A program made the translations under genes and the position numbers. From Leisingera sp. ANG59 (GTDB lineage Bacteria; Pseudomonadota; Alphaproteobacteria; Rhodobacterales; Rhodobacteraceae): a stretch of DNA of 64,000 nt. The notes beneath the pieces were generated by a model. The model did not search any database. It saw only the letters and a program-made list of their open reading frames with translations, and was not told where the DNA came from. Shown here piece after piece: positions 35,628 through 43,863 of the stretch (within the stretch, counting starts at the first letter, position 1; every line of letters starts with the position of its first letter). Where the stretch lies: contig NZ_WLCM01000003.1 of assembly GCF_013317235.1 (NCBI RefSeq), positions 124,001 to 188,000 of the forward strand, read 5' to 3'.

Positions 35628-35720
35628 CGCCTGAGACCTTGCCCCGTTTGACGTGGGAGCCTTGGGCGGCCCGCTGTCTTCATCTGTTTTCCGATTTGCT
35701 CGAACTCCTGGAGCACCCGC

Positions 35721-37559
35721 ATGTTTCGCTTTTTTGAAAACCTCATTGATCCATATTGCGCCTACCCGGAAACCAACACGCCGCCGACGCGGCTGTGGCC
35801 GGTCCTGCGCGACTATTCCAAACCGTTCAAAAGCGTCTTTATTCTGACTGCGCTGATGTCGGTCGTGGTCGCCGGGATTGAGGTTGGGCTGATTTACTAC
35901 ATGGGCCGCATCGTCGACCTGATGTCGGGCACCCCGTCCGAGGTCTGGGAGGCGCATGGTACCGAACTGATCCTGGTAGCCCTGTTCATCCTGCTGCTGC
36001 GTCCGGTGATCCAGCTGCTGGACGTCGCGCTACTGAACAACGCCATCCTGCCGAACTATGGCACCCTGATCCGCTGGCGGGCGCACAAGCACGTGCTGCG
36101 CCAGTCGGTGGGCTGGTTCGAGAACGATTTTGCCGGCCGGATTGCCAACCGGATCATGCAGACCCCGCCCGCCGCAGGTGAGGTGGTCTTTCAGGTGTTT
36201 GACGCCATCACCTTCTCGCTGGCCTACCTGGTGGGCGCGGCAGTGCTGCTGTGGGTTGCCGATGTGCGGCTGATGCTGCCGCTGGCGGTCTGGTTTGTCC
36301 TCTACGCACTCTTGGTGATGTGGACGGTCAAGCGGGTCGGCCCGGCTAGCCAGGCGTCGTCCGACGCGCGCTCTACCGTGACGGGGCGGGTGGTCGACAG
36401 TTATTCGAACATCCACTCGGTCAAGATGTTTGCCCATCACGACCGGGAGCTGACCTATGCCCGCGATGCGATCGAGAACACCCGCAAGACGTTCCAGACG
36501 GAGATGCGCATCTTCACCATCATGGATGCCACGCTGGTCACGCTGAACGGGCTGCTGATCGTTGGGGTGGTCGGCTGGGCGGTGATGCTGTGGATGCAGG
36601 GCACGGCCTCGGTGGGGCTGGTGGCGGCAGCCACGGCGCTGACCCTGCGGCTGAATGCAATGACCGGCTGGATCATGTGGGCGCTGACCTCCTTCTTCCG
36701 CCAGCTGGGTGTCGTGGCCGAGGGCATGGAGACCATTGCCCAGCCCATCGACCTGGTGGACGCCGCCAATGCGGAACCGCTGAAGCTGACCAAGGGAGAG
36801 ATCGAACTGCGCAACCTCTCGCATCATTACGGGCGTGAGGCAGGCGGGCTCGACAAGATCAGCCTGACCATCCAGCCGGGGGAGAAGATCGGTCTGATCG
36901 GACGCTCTGGCGCTGGCAAGTCGACCTTGGTGAAGCTGCTCTTGCGATTCTACGACGCCGAGAGCGGCCAGATCCTGATTGACGGCCAGGACATCCGGGC
37001 CGTGACACAGGACAGCTTGCGCAGCCGTATCGGCATGGTTCAGCAGGACAGCGCGCTGATGCACCGTTCCGTGCGGGACAACCTGCTGTATGGACGTCCG
37101 GATGCCACAGAGGAACAGATGATCGCCGCTGCCAAGCAGGCGCAGGCGCATGAGTTCATTCTGGATCTGGAGGACCCGCAGGGGCGCAAGGGTTATGACG
37201 CCCATGTGGGCGAACGCGGTGTGAAGCTGTCCGGCGGCCAGCGCCAGCGGGTGACGCTGGCGCGGGTGATCCTGAAGGACGCGCCGATCCTGGTGCTGGA
37301 CGAGGCAACCTCGGCGCTGGACTCCGAAGTGGAAGCCGCCATTCAGGAGACGCTTTATGGCATGATGCAGGGCAAGACGGTGATTGCCATTGCACATAGG
37401 CTGTCCACCATCGCGCAGATGGACCGTATCCTGGTGATGGATCAGGGCCGTATAGTTGAAGAAGGCTCGCATGAGGCGCTATTGGAGGCGCAGGGGCTTT
37501 ACGCACAGCTCTGGGCGCGCCAGTCCGGCGGCTTCCTGAACATCGAGGCAGCAGAATGA
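35721..37559 (+). CDS. ABC exporter subunit 1 (fused membrane and ATPase domains)
   Basis: 612 residues with six membrane segments in about 1-330 and a C-terminal ATPase domain. The Walker A GRSGAGKST, signature LSGGQRQRVTLARV, Walker B VLDEATSALD with catalytic glutamate, and the AHRLS switch histidine are all present. The product is half of a type IV (ABCB-like) exporter in the cytoplasmic membrane. The stop codon overlaps the next start by 4 bases, indicating a heterodimer with the following gene. The substrate cannot be inferred. Confidence 0.9.
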   Translation: MFRFFENLIDPYCAYPETNTPPTRLWPVLRDYSKPFKSVFILTALMSVVVAGIEVGLIYYMGRIVDLMSGTPSEVWEAHGTELILVALFILLLRPVIQLLDVALLNNAILPNYGTLIRWRAHKHVLRQSVGWFENDFAGRIANRIMQTPPAAGEVVFQVFDAITFSLAYLVGAAVLLWVADVRLMLPLAVWFVLYALLVMWTVKRVGPASQASSDARSTVTGRVVDSYSNIHSVKMFAHHDRELTYARDAIENTRKTFQTEMRIFTIMDATLVTLNGLLIVGVVGWAVMLWMQGTASVGLVAAATALTLRLNAMTGWIMWALTSFFRQLGVVAEGMETIAQPIDLVDAANAEPLKLTKGEIELRNLSHHYGREAGGLDKISLTIQPGEKIGLIGRSGAGKSTLVKLLLRFYDAESGQILIDGQDIRAVTQDSLRSRIGMVQQDSALMHRSVRDNLLYGRPDATEEQMIAAAKQAQAHEFILDLEDPQGRKGYDAHVGERGVKLSGGQRQRVTLARVILKDAPILVLDEATSALDSEVEAAIQETLYGMMQGKTVIAIAHRLSTIAQMDRILVMDQGRIVEEGSHEALLEAQGLYAQLWARQSGGFLNIEAAE

Positions 37560-39400
37560 ACATAGGCAACCTGATCGACGCCTTCCGCCCCGCCGAGGGC
37601 CCGCCGCCGCAGCGGCTGGGGGCGTTCCTGCGCTGGTGCTTGGCCGGTGCCTGGCCGATGCTGTTCATGGCGGCTGCGTTTTCGGCCCTGGCCGGCGGGA
37701 TGGAAGCGGGCACCGCCTTTATCCTGGGGATAGTCATCGACACCGCCATCGCCAGCGGGCCGGAGCAGTTCTTCTCGGCCGGCAATGTGGCGGTGATTGC
37801 ATTGGCGCTGGGTTTCTTCCTCCTTGTGCGCCCCGTACTGTTCGGCTTGTCTGCGGCCTCCAACGCCATCGTGGTGCAGCCGAATGTGAACCCGCTGGTG
37901 CTGTCGCGGCTGAACCGCTGGACATTGGGTCAGTCGGTGCGTTTCTTTGACGATGATTTTGCCGGCCGGATCGCTCAGAAACAGATGCAAACGGCAACCG
38001 CCGTCACCTCCGTGACCACTGAGATGATCAATGTGGTGGCCTTTGCGCTGGCGTCTCTTGCGGGCTCATTGGCCTTGTTAGGCTCTATTGACTGGCGCAT
38101 CACCGGCGTGTTTCTGGTCTGGCTGATCGCCTATTTCGCACTGATCCGCTGGTTCCTGCCGCGCATCCGCAAACGCTCCGGGGCGCGGGCCGGGGCCCGG
38201 GCGATGGTGACCGGACAGGTGGTCGACTCGATCACCAACATCAAGACGGTGAAGCTGTTTGCACATGCCGATCACGAGGAACGTACCGCTCAGGACGCCA
38301 TGGTGCGGTTTCGCGACAAGTCGCTTCATTTCGGCTACCTCTCCGCCAGCTTCCGCTTCTCTCTGATGTGCCTGGCGGGCGTACTGCCGGTGCTGCTGAT
38401 CGGCGCGACGCTGTTTCTGTGGCAGTTGGGCACGGCGACCGAAGGCGACATCGTGGCGGCCGGCGCGGTCTCGATCCGCATCGCCCAGATGACCGGCTGG
38501 GTCAGCTTTACGCTGATGGCGATCTATTCCAACGTGGGCGAGATCGAGAACGGCATGAAGACTCTGTCGGTCCGCGACCGGGTTGAGGACAAGCCCGATG
38601 CCAAACCGCTGCAGGTCAGCGAAGGCGAGATCGTCTTTGAACAGGTGGAGTTTGCCTATGGCCGTGATGTTGGCGGGGTGCAGGGGATCGACCTGACCAT
38701 TCATCCAGGCGAGAAGCTGGGCATCGTCGGGGCCTCGGGGGCAGGGAAGTCCACACTCGTGTCGCTGCTGCTCAGGCTTTATGACGGGGAGAATGGCCGG
38801 ATTCTGATCGATGGTCAGGACATTGCCGAGGTGACTCAGAACTCACTGCGCGGCCAGATCGGCATGGTCACCCAGGAAACCGCCATGTTCAACCGCTCGG
38901 CGCGGGAGAACATTTTCTATGGGCGGCCGGATGCCACTGAGGAAGAGCTGATCGCGGCAGCACAGAAGGCTGAGGCGCATGAGTTCATCTCGAAGCTGGA
39001 GGACGGGCAGGGCCGCACTGGCTATGATGCATTTCTGGGCGAGCGAGGGGTGAAACTCTCCGGCGGACAGCGGCAGCGGATCGCACTGGCGCGCGCCATT
39101 CTCAAGGACGCGCCCATTCTGGTGCTGGACGAGGCCACATCGGCGCTGGATTCCGAGGTTGAGGCCGCGATCCAGGCGGCGCTGCACAGGGTAATGGAAG
39201 GCAAGACGGTGCTGGCCATCGCCCACCGTCTGTCGACGCTCAGCGAGATGGACCGGATCATAGTGATGGAGAAAGGCCGCGTGGCCGAAAACGGCAGCCA
39301 CGACGAACTGCTGGCCAGGGGCGGGCTATACGCCCAGTTCTGGGCGCGACAGTCCGGCGGTTTCATCTGCACAGACGAGGAGCAGGCAGCGGCTGAGTAA
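37556..39400 (+). CDS. ABC exporter subunit 2 (fused membrane and ATPase domains)
   Basis: 614 residues, clearly a paralogue of the preceding gene with the same layout: six membrane segments and an ATPase domain with ASGAGKSTLVSLL, LSGGQRQRIALARA, VLDEATSALDSE and IAHRLSTL. The coupling motif DFAGRIAQKQMQT matches the other subunit's DFAGRIANRIMQT. Both ATP sites keep their catalytic residues, so if they form a heterodimer it is not of the asymmetric, one-dead-site kind. Its start overlaps the preceding gene by 4 bases. Confidence 0.9.
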   Translation: MNIGNLIDAFRPAEGPPPQRLGAFLRWCLAGAWPMLFMAAAFSALAGGMEAGTAFILGIVIDTAIASGPEQFFSAGNVAVIALALGFFLLVRPVLFGLSAASNAIVVQPNVNPLVLSRLNRWTLGQSVRFFDDDFAGRIAQKQMQTATAVTSVTTEMINVVAFALASLAGSLALLGSIDWRITGVFLVWLIAYFALIRWFLPRIRKRSGARAGARAMVTGQVVDSITNIKTVKLFAHADHEERTAQDAMVRFRDKSLHFGYLSASFRFSLMCLAGVLPVLLIGATLFLWQLGTATEGDIVAAGAVSIRIAQMTGWVSFTLMAIYSNVGEIENGMKTLSVRDRVEDKPDAKPLQVSEGEIVFEQVEFAYGRDVGGVQGIDLTIHPGEKLGIVGASGAGKSTLVSLLLRLYDGENGRILIDGQDIAEVTQNSLRGQIGMVTQETAMFNRSARENIFYGRPDATEEELIAAAQKAEAHEFISKLEDGQGRTGYDAFLGERGVKLSGGQRQRIALARAILKDAPILVLDEATSALDSEVEAAIQAALHRVMEGKTVLAIAHRLSTLSEMDRIIVMEKGRVAENGSHDELLARGGLYAQFWARQSGGFICTDEEQAAAE

Positions 39401-39454
39401 TCCTGCCGGCGCATTTTGCTTTTGCTGGTCCCTGCGCCGCGCTATTGAGCCGTC

Positions 39455-40702
39455 ATGACTGACGCAGCCAGAACCACAGCAACGATCAACCGGCTTGGCC
39501 ATCAGGGTGATGGCATGGCCGATGGCCCCTTGTTTGCCCCGCGGACCCTGCCCGGCGAAGTTGTCTGCGGTATTGCCGACGGCAGCCGCTTGACACAGAT
39601 CCGCATTGAAACACCCTCGGAACACCGGGTGCAACCGGCTTGCCGTCACTACAAGGCCTGCGGCGGATGCCAGCTGCAGCACGCCAGCGATGCTTTTGTG
39701 GCCAAGTGGAAAACGGATGTGGTGCGAAATGCGCTGTTGGCGCAGGGGCTTGAGACGGAATTCCGCCCAATCCATACTTCACCGTCACACTCCCGCCGCC
39801 GAGCCACCTTGGCCGTACGGCGTACCAAGAAGGGGGCAATGGCCGGGTTTTATGGTCAGGGGTCGGATGTGATAACCGAAATCCCTGACTGCCAGCTGCT
39901 GGAGCCGGAATTGCTTGCGGCCGTTCCAGTGGCAGAGGCGCTGGCATTGGCAGGTGCCAGCCGCAAGGCGCCGCTGGCAGTGACACTCACCACGTCTGAT
40001 GATGGACTCGATATGCTGGTGCGTAACGGCAAGCCTCTTGACGGCCCTTTGCGAATTGAACTTGCAAAGCTAGCCGAGAAATACCGGATCGCTCGCCTGA
40101 CTTGGGAAGATGAACCTGTGGCGATGGAGCAGCCGCCTATGCAGTCTTTCGGTGCGGCGAAAGTCTGCCCGCCTCCTGGTGCCTTCCTGCAAGCAACCCG
40201 AGAAGGCGAGGCGGCGTTACTGGATGCGGTCCGGGAAATTACTACAGGGGCCAAGCGGGTCGTGGACCTGTTTGCAGGTTGCGGCACTTTCTCTTTGCCG
40301 CTTGCGCAAGCTGCAGAAGTGCATGCGGTTGAGGGCGAGCGGGTTATGGTGAAGGCTCTGGATACCGGCTGGCGCAAGGCGAAGGGATTGAAAAAAGTCA
40401 CCACCGAAACCCGCGACCTGTTCCGCAATCCATTGCTGCCTGAAGACCTCAATCCCTTTGGCGCCGCATTTGACGCTGCGGTAATCGACCCGCCAAGGGC
40501 CGGAGCAGAGGCGCAAGTGGCGCAATTGGCCAAGGCGCGTACGCCGTTGATCGCCTATGTGTCTTGCAATGCGGTCAGCTTTGCCCGTGATGCTAGGGCG
40601 CTGGTTGAGGCAGGCTACGCACTGGACTGGGTTCAGGTTGTTGACCAGTTTCGCTGGTCAGCCCATACCGAGCTGGCCGCAAAATTTACGCTGAAAGACT
40701 GA
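39455..40702 (+). CDS. Class I SAM-dependent 23S/tRNA uracil-5-methyltransferase-like protein (RlmD/TrmA family)
   Basis: 415 residues. The iron-sulfur cluster motif CRHYKACGGCQLQH (about residues 63-76) is typical of RlmCD enzymes. The methyltransferase domain has LFAGCGTFSLPLA, the catalytic segment IDPPRAGAEAQ and the cysteine in YVSCNAVSFARD. An N-terminal TRAM-like stretch precedes the cluster. It probably methylates a uridine in rRNA, but RlmC, RlmD and TrmA cannot be separated here. It follows the ABC exporter genes by 54 bases and ends two bases before the sodium channel gene. Confidence 0.88.
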   Translation: MTDAARTTATINRLGHQGDGMADGPLFAPRTLPGEVVCGIADGSRLTQIRIETPSEHRVQPACRHYKACGGCQLQHASDAFVAKWKTDVVRNALLAQGLETEFRPIHTSPSHSRRRATLAVRRTKKGAMAGFYGQGSDVITEIPDCQLLEPELLAAVPVAEALALAGASRKAPLAVTLTTSDDGLDMLVRNGKPLDGPLRIELAKLAEKYRIARLTWEDEPVAMEQPPMQSFGAAKVCPPPGAFLQATREGEAALLDAVREITTGAKRVVDLFAGCGTFSLPLAQAAEVHAVEGERVMVKALDTGWRKAKGLKKVTTETRDLFRNPLLPEDLNPFGAAFDAAVIDPPRAGAEAQVAQLAKARTPLIAYVSCNAVSFARDARALVEAGYALDWVQVVDQFRWSAHTELAAKFTLKD

Positions 40703-40703
40703 G

Positions 40704-41513
40704 ATGACGGATATTCAAGTGATGACACCGACCCGCCGCCTGGAAGCCATTCTGGATAGCAGCCGTTTTGGCCGCTTCATCACCGCTATTATTCTGATCA
40801 ATGCTGTTACCTTGGGTCTTGAGACCTCCCCGTCGGTGATGACTAAGTTGGGCGGGCTGATCCACTTGATTGACAAGGTCTGCCTGTCAATCTTTGTTGT
40901 CGAGATCCTGGCAAAGCTGCTGGTACGCCGGTTGCGGTTTTTCCTGAGCGGATGGAATGTGTTCGATTTCGTGATCGTCGGCATCGCGCTGGCACCAGGC
41001 GCGCAGGGATTGTCAGTGCTGCGGGCACTACGGATTCTGCGTGTGCTGCGGGTGATCTCGGTCGCACCGCGCCTTCGCCGGGTGGTCGAAGGGTTTATCA
41101 CTGCGTTGCCGGGAATGGGCTCGGTGTTTCTGCTGATGGCGATTATCTTCTACATCGGCTCGGTTATCTCAACAAAACTGTTCGGCCAGGATTTCCCGGA
41201 GTGGTTCGGTAACCTCGGCCTCAGTGCCTATTCGCTGTTCCAAATTATGACATTGGAAAGCTGGTCCATGGGCATCGTGCGCCCGGTTATGGAAGTGCAC
41301 CCGCACGCCTGGGCATTCTTTGTGCCCTTCATCATGGTCACGACCTTTGCCGTGGTGAACCTTTTGGTCGGCTTGATTGTGAATTCGATGCAGGATGCCC
41401 ACGGCGAAGAAGAGGGCGAGCGCACTGATGCTTACCGGGATGAGGTGCTGAGCCGCCTGGAAGCGATTGAGCAAAAGCTATCCAGTCCGCCGGTTAAGGA
41501 CAGGAAATTGTGA
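40704..41513 (+). CDS. Voltage-gated sodium channel, NaChBac family
   Basis: 269 residues with six transmembrane segments and one pore loop, so it works as a homotetramer. The S4 voltage sensor has R107, R110, R113 and R116 at every third position (LSVLRALRILRVLRVIS). The selectivity filter TLESWS (183-188), followed by MGIVRPVME, is the sodium-selective motif of bacterial Nav channels such as NaChBac and NavSp of a related Silicibacter. A polar C-terminal neck and coiled coil (about 235-262) fit the family. Its ATG is two bases after the upstream stop. Confidence 0.94.
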   Translation: MTDIQVMTPTRRLEAILDSSRFGRFITAIILINAVTLGLETSPSVMTKLGGLIHLIDKVCLSIFVVEILAKLLVRRLRFFLSGWNVFDFVIVGIALAPGAQGLSVLRALRILRVLRVISVAPRLRRVVEGFITALPGMGSVFLLMAIIFYIGSVISTKLFGQDFPEWFGNLGLSAYSLFQIMTLESWSMGIVRPVMEVHPHAWAFFVPFIMVTTFAVVNLLVGLIVNSMQDAHGEEEGERTDAYRDEVLSRLEAIEQKLSSPPVKDRKL

Positions 41514-41578
41514 ATTTCCTTAACTGCGCTTTCGCGCTAAAGCCTGAATAGAGGCAAAAGAAAAATACAGGCTGGGAC

Positions 41579-42106
41579 ATGAACAGAAGGGCATTTGGCA
41601 TCGGTGCGGCCGTAAGCCTTGCGCTGGCTGGCTGCAGCTCCACCGGCGCCACCGTGAGCAGGTTCAAGGCGTATGATGGTCCGCAGGTCACGTCGATCGT
41701 GATCAATAAAGGTGCACGCAAGCTTTATCTGATGCACAACGATGAAATCCTGCGGGAATACGAGGTCGATTTGGGGTTTGCGCCGCTCGGACCTAAGCGG
41801 TTTGAAGGTGATGGCAAGACGCCGGAAGGCACTTATGTGATCAACCGGCGCAATCCGAACAGCCGTTACCACCTGTCAGTTGGCATCTCATACCCCAACA
41901 ATCAGGATCGCGCTCTTGCGCAGGCCAACGGTAAGCGGCCAGGTGGGGAAATCTTCATCCACGGTCAGCCGAACAATCCTAAGGAACGCAAGCGCGCGGC
42001 TCGGGTCGATGATTGGACAGCAGGCTGCATCGCCGTAACCAACGAGGAAATTGAAGAGATTTATGCGATGGTGCAGGACGGCACACCCATCGCATTGCGG
42101 CCCTGA
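41579..42106 (+). CDS. L,D-transpeptidase (YkuD) lipoprotein
   Basis: 175 residues. A signal peptide ends in a lipobox LAGC (C19), so it is predicted to be membrane-anchored lipoprotein. The catalytic YkuD motif is HGQ followed by DWTAGCIAVTNEEIEEIY with the active cysteine. L,D-transpeptidases crosslink peptidoglycan or attach proteins to it. A second, Tat-exported YkuD gene and a CAP lipoprotein lie within 2 kb. The gene ends at a strong terminator. Confidence 0.92.
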   Translation: MNRRAFGIGAAVSLALAGCSSTGATVSRFKAYDGPQVTSIVINKGARKLYLMHNDEILREYEVDLGFAPLGPKRFEGDGKTPEGTYVINRRNPNSRYHLSVGISYPNNQDRALAQANGKRPGGEIFIHGQPNNPKERKRAARVDDWTAGCIAVTNEEIEEIYAMVQDGTPIALRP

Positions 42107-42130
42107 CAAAGGGGACCAATCCGAAGAAAA

Positions 42131-42161
42131 GGTCCGCCGCGGTTGCGGCGGACCGTTTTTG
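42131..42161 (+). terminator. Rho-independent terminator after the L,D-transpeptidase lipoprotein gene
   Basis: GGTCCGCCGC and GCGGCGGACC form a 10-bp stem with loop GGTT, followed by GTTTTTG. It lies between the convergent transpeptidase and CAP genes. Confidence 0.88.
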
Positions 42162-42193
42162 TTTGCAGCCGTTTTGATGCGAAGCTCAGCGGC

Positions 42194-42676
42194 TTAGTTG
42201 CCCATCACCAGCGTCCACCAGATCTTGCCGTTCGGCTCCTGGAACCAGGAAAAGCCCATGTTTGTGGCCTTGGGATCAAGGATTACCGCACGAGTGGCCG
42301 GTTTTTCCAGCCAAGCGGTCAAAGTTTGCTGCTCATTCTCGTAGGTTTCAGAGATGTTTTCACCCAGCAGCGTGCCAGCGTAGCCCGCGCGGGCGACCCG
42401 GTCCAGCGGAGACGATCCGTCAGAACCGAAGTGCCAAGGCCGGTTCTGCACTGACATGTCGCGGGAATGCGTGGCCGCAGCTGCTGTCAGCTCTGCGTTC
42501 AACTGCACGGTCTGAGCGCCGGCTGCTTGACGCAGCGCATTGACCGAGTCGAGCATTCGCAGCTGCACCTTGTCCGCATTCCTGATGCGGTAGGATCCGC
42601 CGGATTCTGAAGTCGGTGTGCAGGCTGCCGCCAGCGTAAGAATTGCAGCAGCCACCAGCAGAAAAACGCGATTCAT
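42194..42676 (-). CDS. CAP-domain (SCP/PR1-like) lipoprotein
   Basis: 160 residues from ATG 42676. The signal peptide ends in lipobox LAAAC (C19), so the mature protein is probably an outer-membrane or periplasmic lipoprotein. The CAP domain shows LRMLDSVNALRQAAG, LNAELTAAAATHSRDM, NISETYEN and the C-terminal GKIWWTLVMG. Bacterial CAP proteins have no agreed function. An in-frame start 33 bases upstream lacks a signal-like N-terminus, so the inner ATG is preferred. It converges with the upstream transpeptidase gene. Confidence 0.9.
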   Translation of the reverse strand: MNRVFLLVAAAILTLAAACTPTSESGGSYRIRNADKVQLRMLDSVNALRQAAGAQTVQLNAELTAAAATHSRDMSVQNRPWHFGSDGSSPLDRVARAGYAGTLLGENISETYENEQQTLTAWLEKPATRAVILDPKATNMGFSWFQEPNGKIWWTLVMGN

Positions 42677-42846
42677 AATGCTCTCTCGCTCTATCAGTCG
42701 CAGATGCATTTATCCTTCCTGTGGCAACTGTGCAAACGGGCCGGCAAAATTATGCAGACTTGGCCGCCGGATTGATTTGCGACTGCGGCTTTACGGCCAT
42801 AAAATGCTGCAGTCTTGGATCCCGAACGCGCAAATTGGAAGATGTG

Positions 42847-43464
42847 ATGTCCCGAAAACCATTTGAAATCTTCAGCCGGAGGCAGTTCCTTGCCGGAAGT
42901 GCTGCCTTGATATCCTCTTCGGCGCTGGCGCAAGAGGAACCTGATAGTGTTGAGCAAGCTTATGATCCATTGCGCCCGCCGCCAGAGCCGGAACCGCCGG
43001 TTCAGCGCAACATTTCTGCTTTCCGGGCAAAATCCTGGCGGCCATATTTCGACAATTTGCGCAACGGAGCGATTCTGGTCGATATCGACAGCCGGGCGCT
43101 GCACTATTGGTCCGCAGACGAAAACACCTACAAGTTGTTCCCATCATCGGTACCGCTGTCAGACGATCTGACACGCCGCGGCCGTACCCAGGTCGTGCGC
43201 AAGGTGGAAGGGCCAAGCTGGGCGCCAACACCCAATATGCGCGAGCGAAACCCGGAATGGCCTGCCTACATTCCGCCGGGCCCGGATAATCCGCTGGGCA
43301 CCCACGCGCTGTACTTGGGTTGGAAGTATTACCGGATCCATGGGACCCACGATACACGCAAGATCGGGCGCAAGTCGTCGAACGGATGCATCGGGCTCTA
43401 CAATGAGCATATCGCCGAGCTGTTCAGCTTGGCAAAAGTCGGCACTCAGGTGTTGCTAATTTGA
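42847..43464 (+). CDS. L,D-transpeptidase (YkuD) with Tat signal
   Basis: 205 residues from ATG 42847. The N-terminus has a twin-arginine motif SRRQFLAG (R12, R13) and an AQ cleavage region at about residue 29. After a Pro-rich linker the YkuD domain carries HGTHDTRKIGRKSSNGCIGL with catalytic cysteine. Tat export of a peptidoglycan crosslinker is common in Rhodobacteraceae. An upstream in-frame start at 42721 gives a Cys-rich tail without a signal. It is divergent from the CAP lipoprotein gene. Confidence 0.93.
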   Translation: MSRKPFEIFSRRQFLAGSAALISSSALAQEEPDSVEQAYDPLRPPPEPEPPVQRNISAFRAKSWRPYFDNLRNGAILVDIDSRALHYWSADENTYKLFPSSVPLSDDLTRRGRTQVVRKVEGPSWAPTPNMRERNPEWPAYIPPGPDNPLGTHALYLGWKYYRIHGTHDTRKIGRKSSNGCIGLYNEHIAELFSLAKVGTQVLLI

Positions 43465-43558
43465 CGACACGCGTCGGGGCGCTAGGCTGTTAACTATAAC
43501 AAGCAATTGCAATCCCGCGATTTTGCTGGTTAGAAAAAAATACGAGGTAAGTCTTGGG

Positions 43559-43586
43559 TGCGCGGTTCAGTTGTTTGATCCGCGCA
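43559..43586 (+). promoter_or_regulatory. Leader hairpin upstream of the 60-residue membrane peptide gene
   Basis: TGCGCGG (43559-43565) and CCGCGCA (43580-43586) form a 7-bp stem with a 14-base loop, ending 6 bases before the GGAGG ribosome-binding site (43593-43597). A possible promoter lies upstream: TTGCAA (43507-43512), 17-base spacer, TTAGAA (43530-43535). Confidence 0.5.
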
Positions 43587-43602
43587 AATTCTGGAGGTTA
43601 AC

Positions 43603-43785
43603 ATGAAAAAACTCGTTATCGCTGCTGCGCTGACCGCTGCTGCTTCCACCGCCACCGCTGGCAACCTGTCCGAGCCGGTTGTAGAACCGCCGGTCATCGT
43701 GGAAGAAGCCCAGGGTTCTTCCAGCGGCATCCTGCTGCCGCTGCTGCTGCTGGTTCTGGTCGGCGCAGCTGTTGCATCGAACTAA
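43603..43785 (+). CDS. Small exported membrane peptide (60 residues)
   Basis: 60 residues: an N-terminal signal (MKKLVIAAALTAAASTATAG), a short acidic-Pro linker (EPVVEPPVIVEE), Gly/Ser, then a hydrophobic C-terminal helix (about residues 42-59). It resembles small membrane peptides found in many Rhodobacteraceae, but I cannot name a function. GGAGG precedes ATG 43603, and a strong terminator follows, so it is probably monocistronic and well expressed. It lies next to the Tat-exported L,D-transpeptidase. Confidence 0.82.
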   Translation: MKKLVIAAALTAAASTATAGNLSEPVVEPPVIVEEAQGSSSGILLPLLLLVLVGAAVASN

Positions 43786-43806
43786 TTTCGATACACGGTT
43801 ACAGAA

Positions 43807-43834
43807 AAGGCGGTGGTTTCCCACCGCCTTTTTT
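43807..43834 (+). terminator. Rho-independent terminator after the small membrane peptide
   Basis: AAGGCGGTGG and CCACCGCCTT pair around a short T/C loop and are followed by six Ts. It separates the peptide gene from the convergent fusion gene. Confidence 0.9.
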
Positions 43835-43863
43835 GTTGCCCGAAGCGGATTCTGAGAGTCCTG

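Noticed and set aside
36030-37472. 480-codon minus-strand reading frame opposite the first ABC exporter
   Set aside because: Mirror of a clear ABC transporter gene, with the His/Arg/Gln-rich composition of antisense frames and no recognisable domain.
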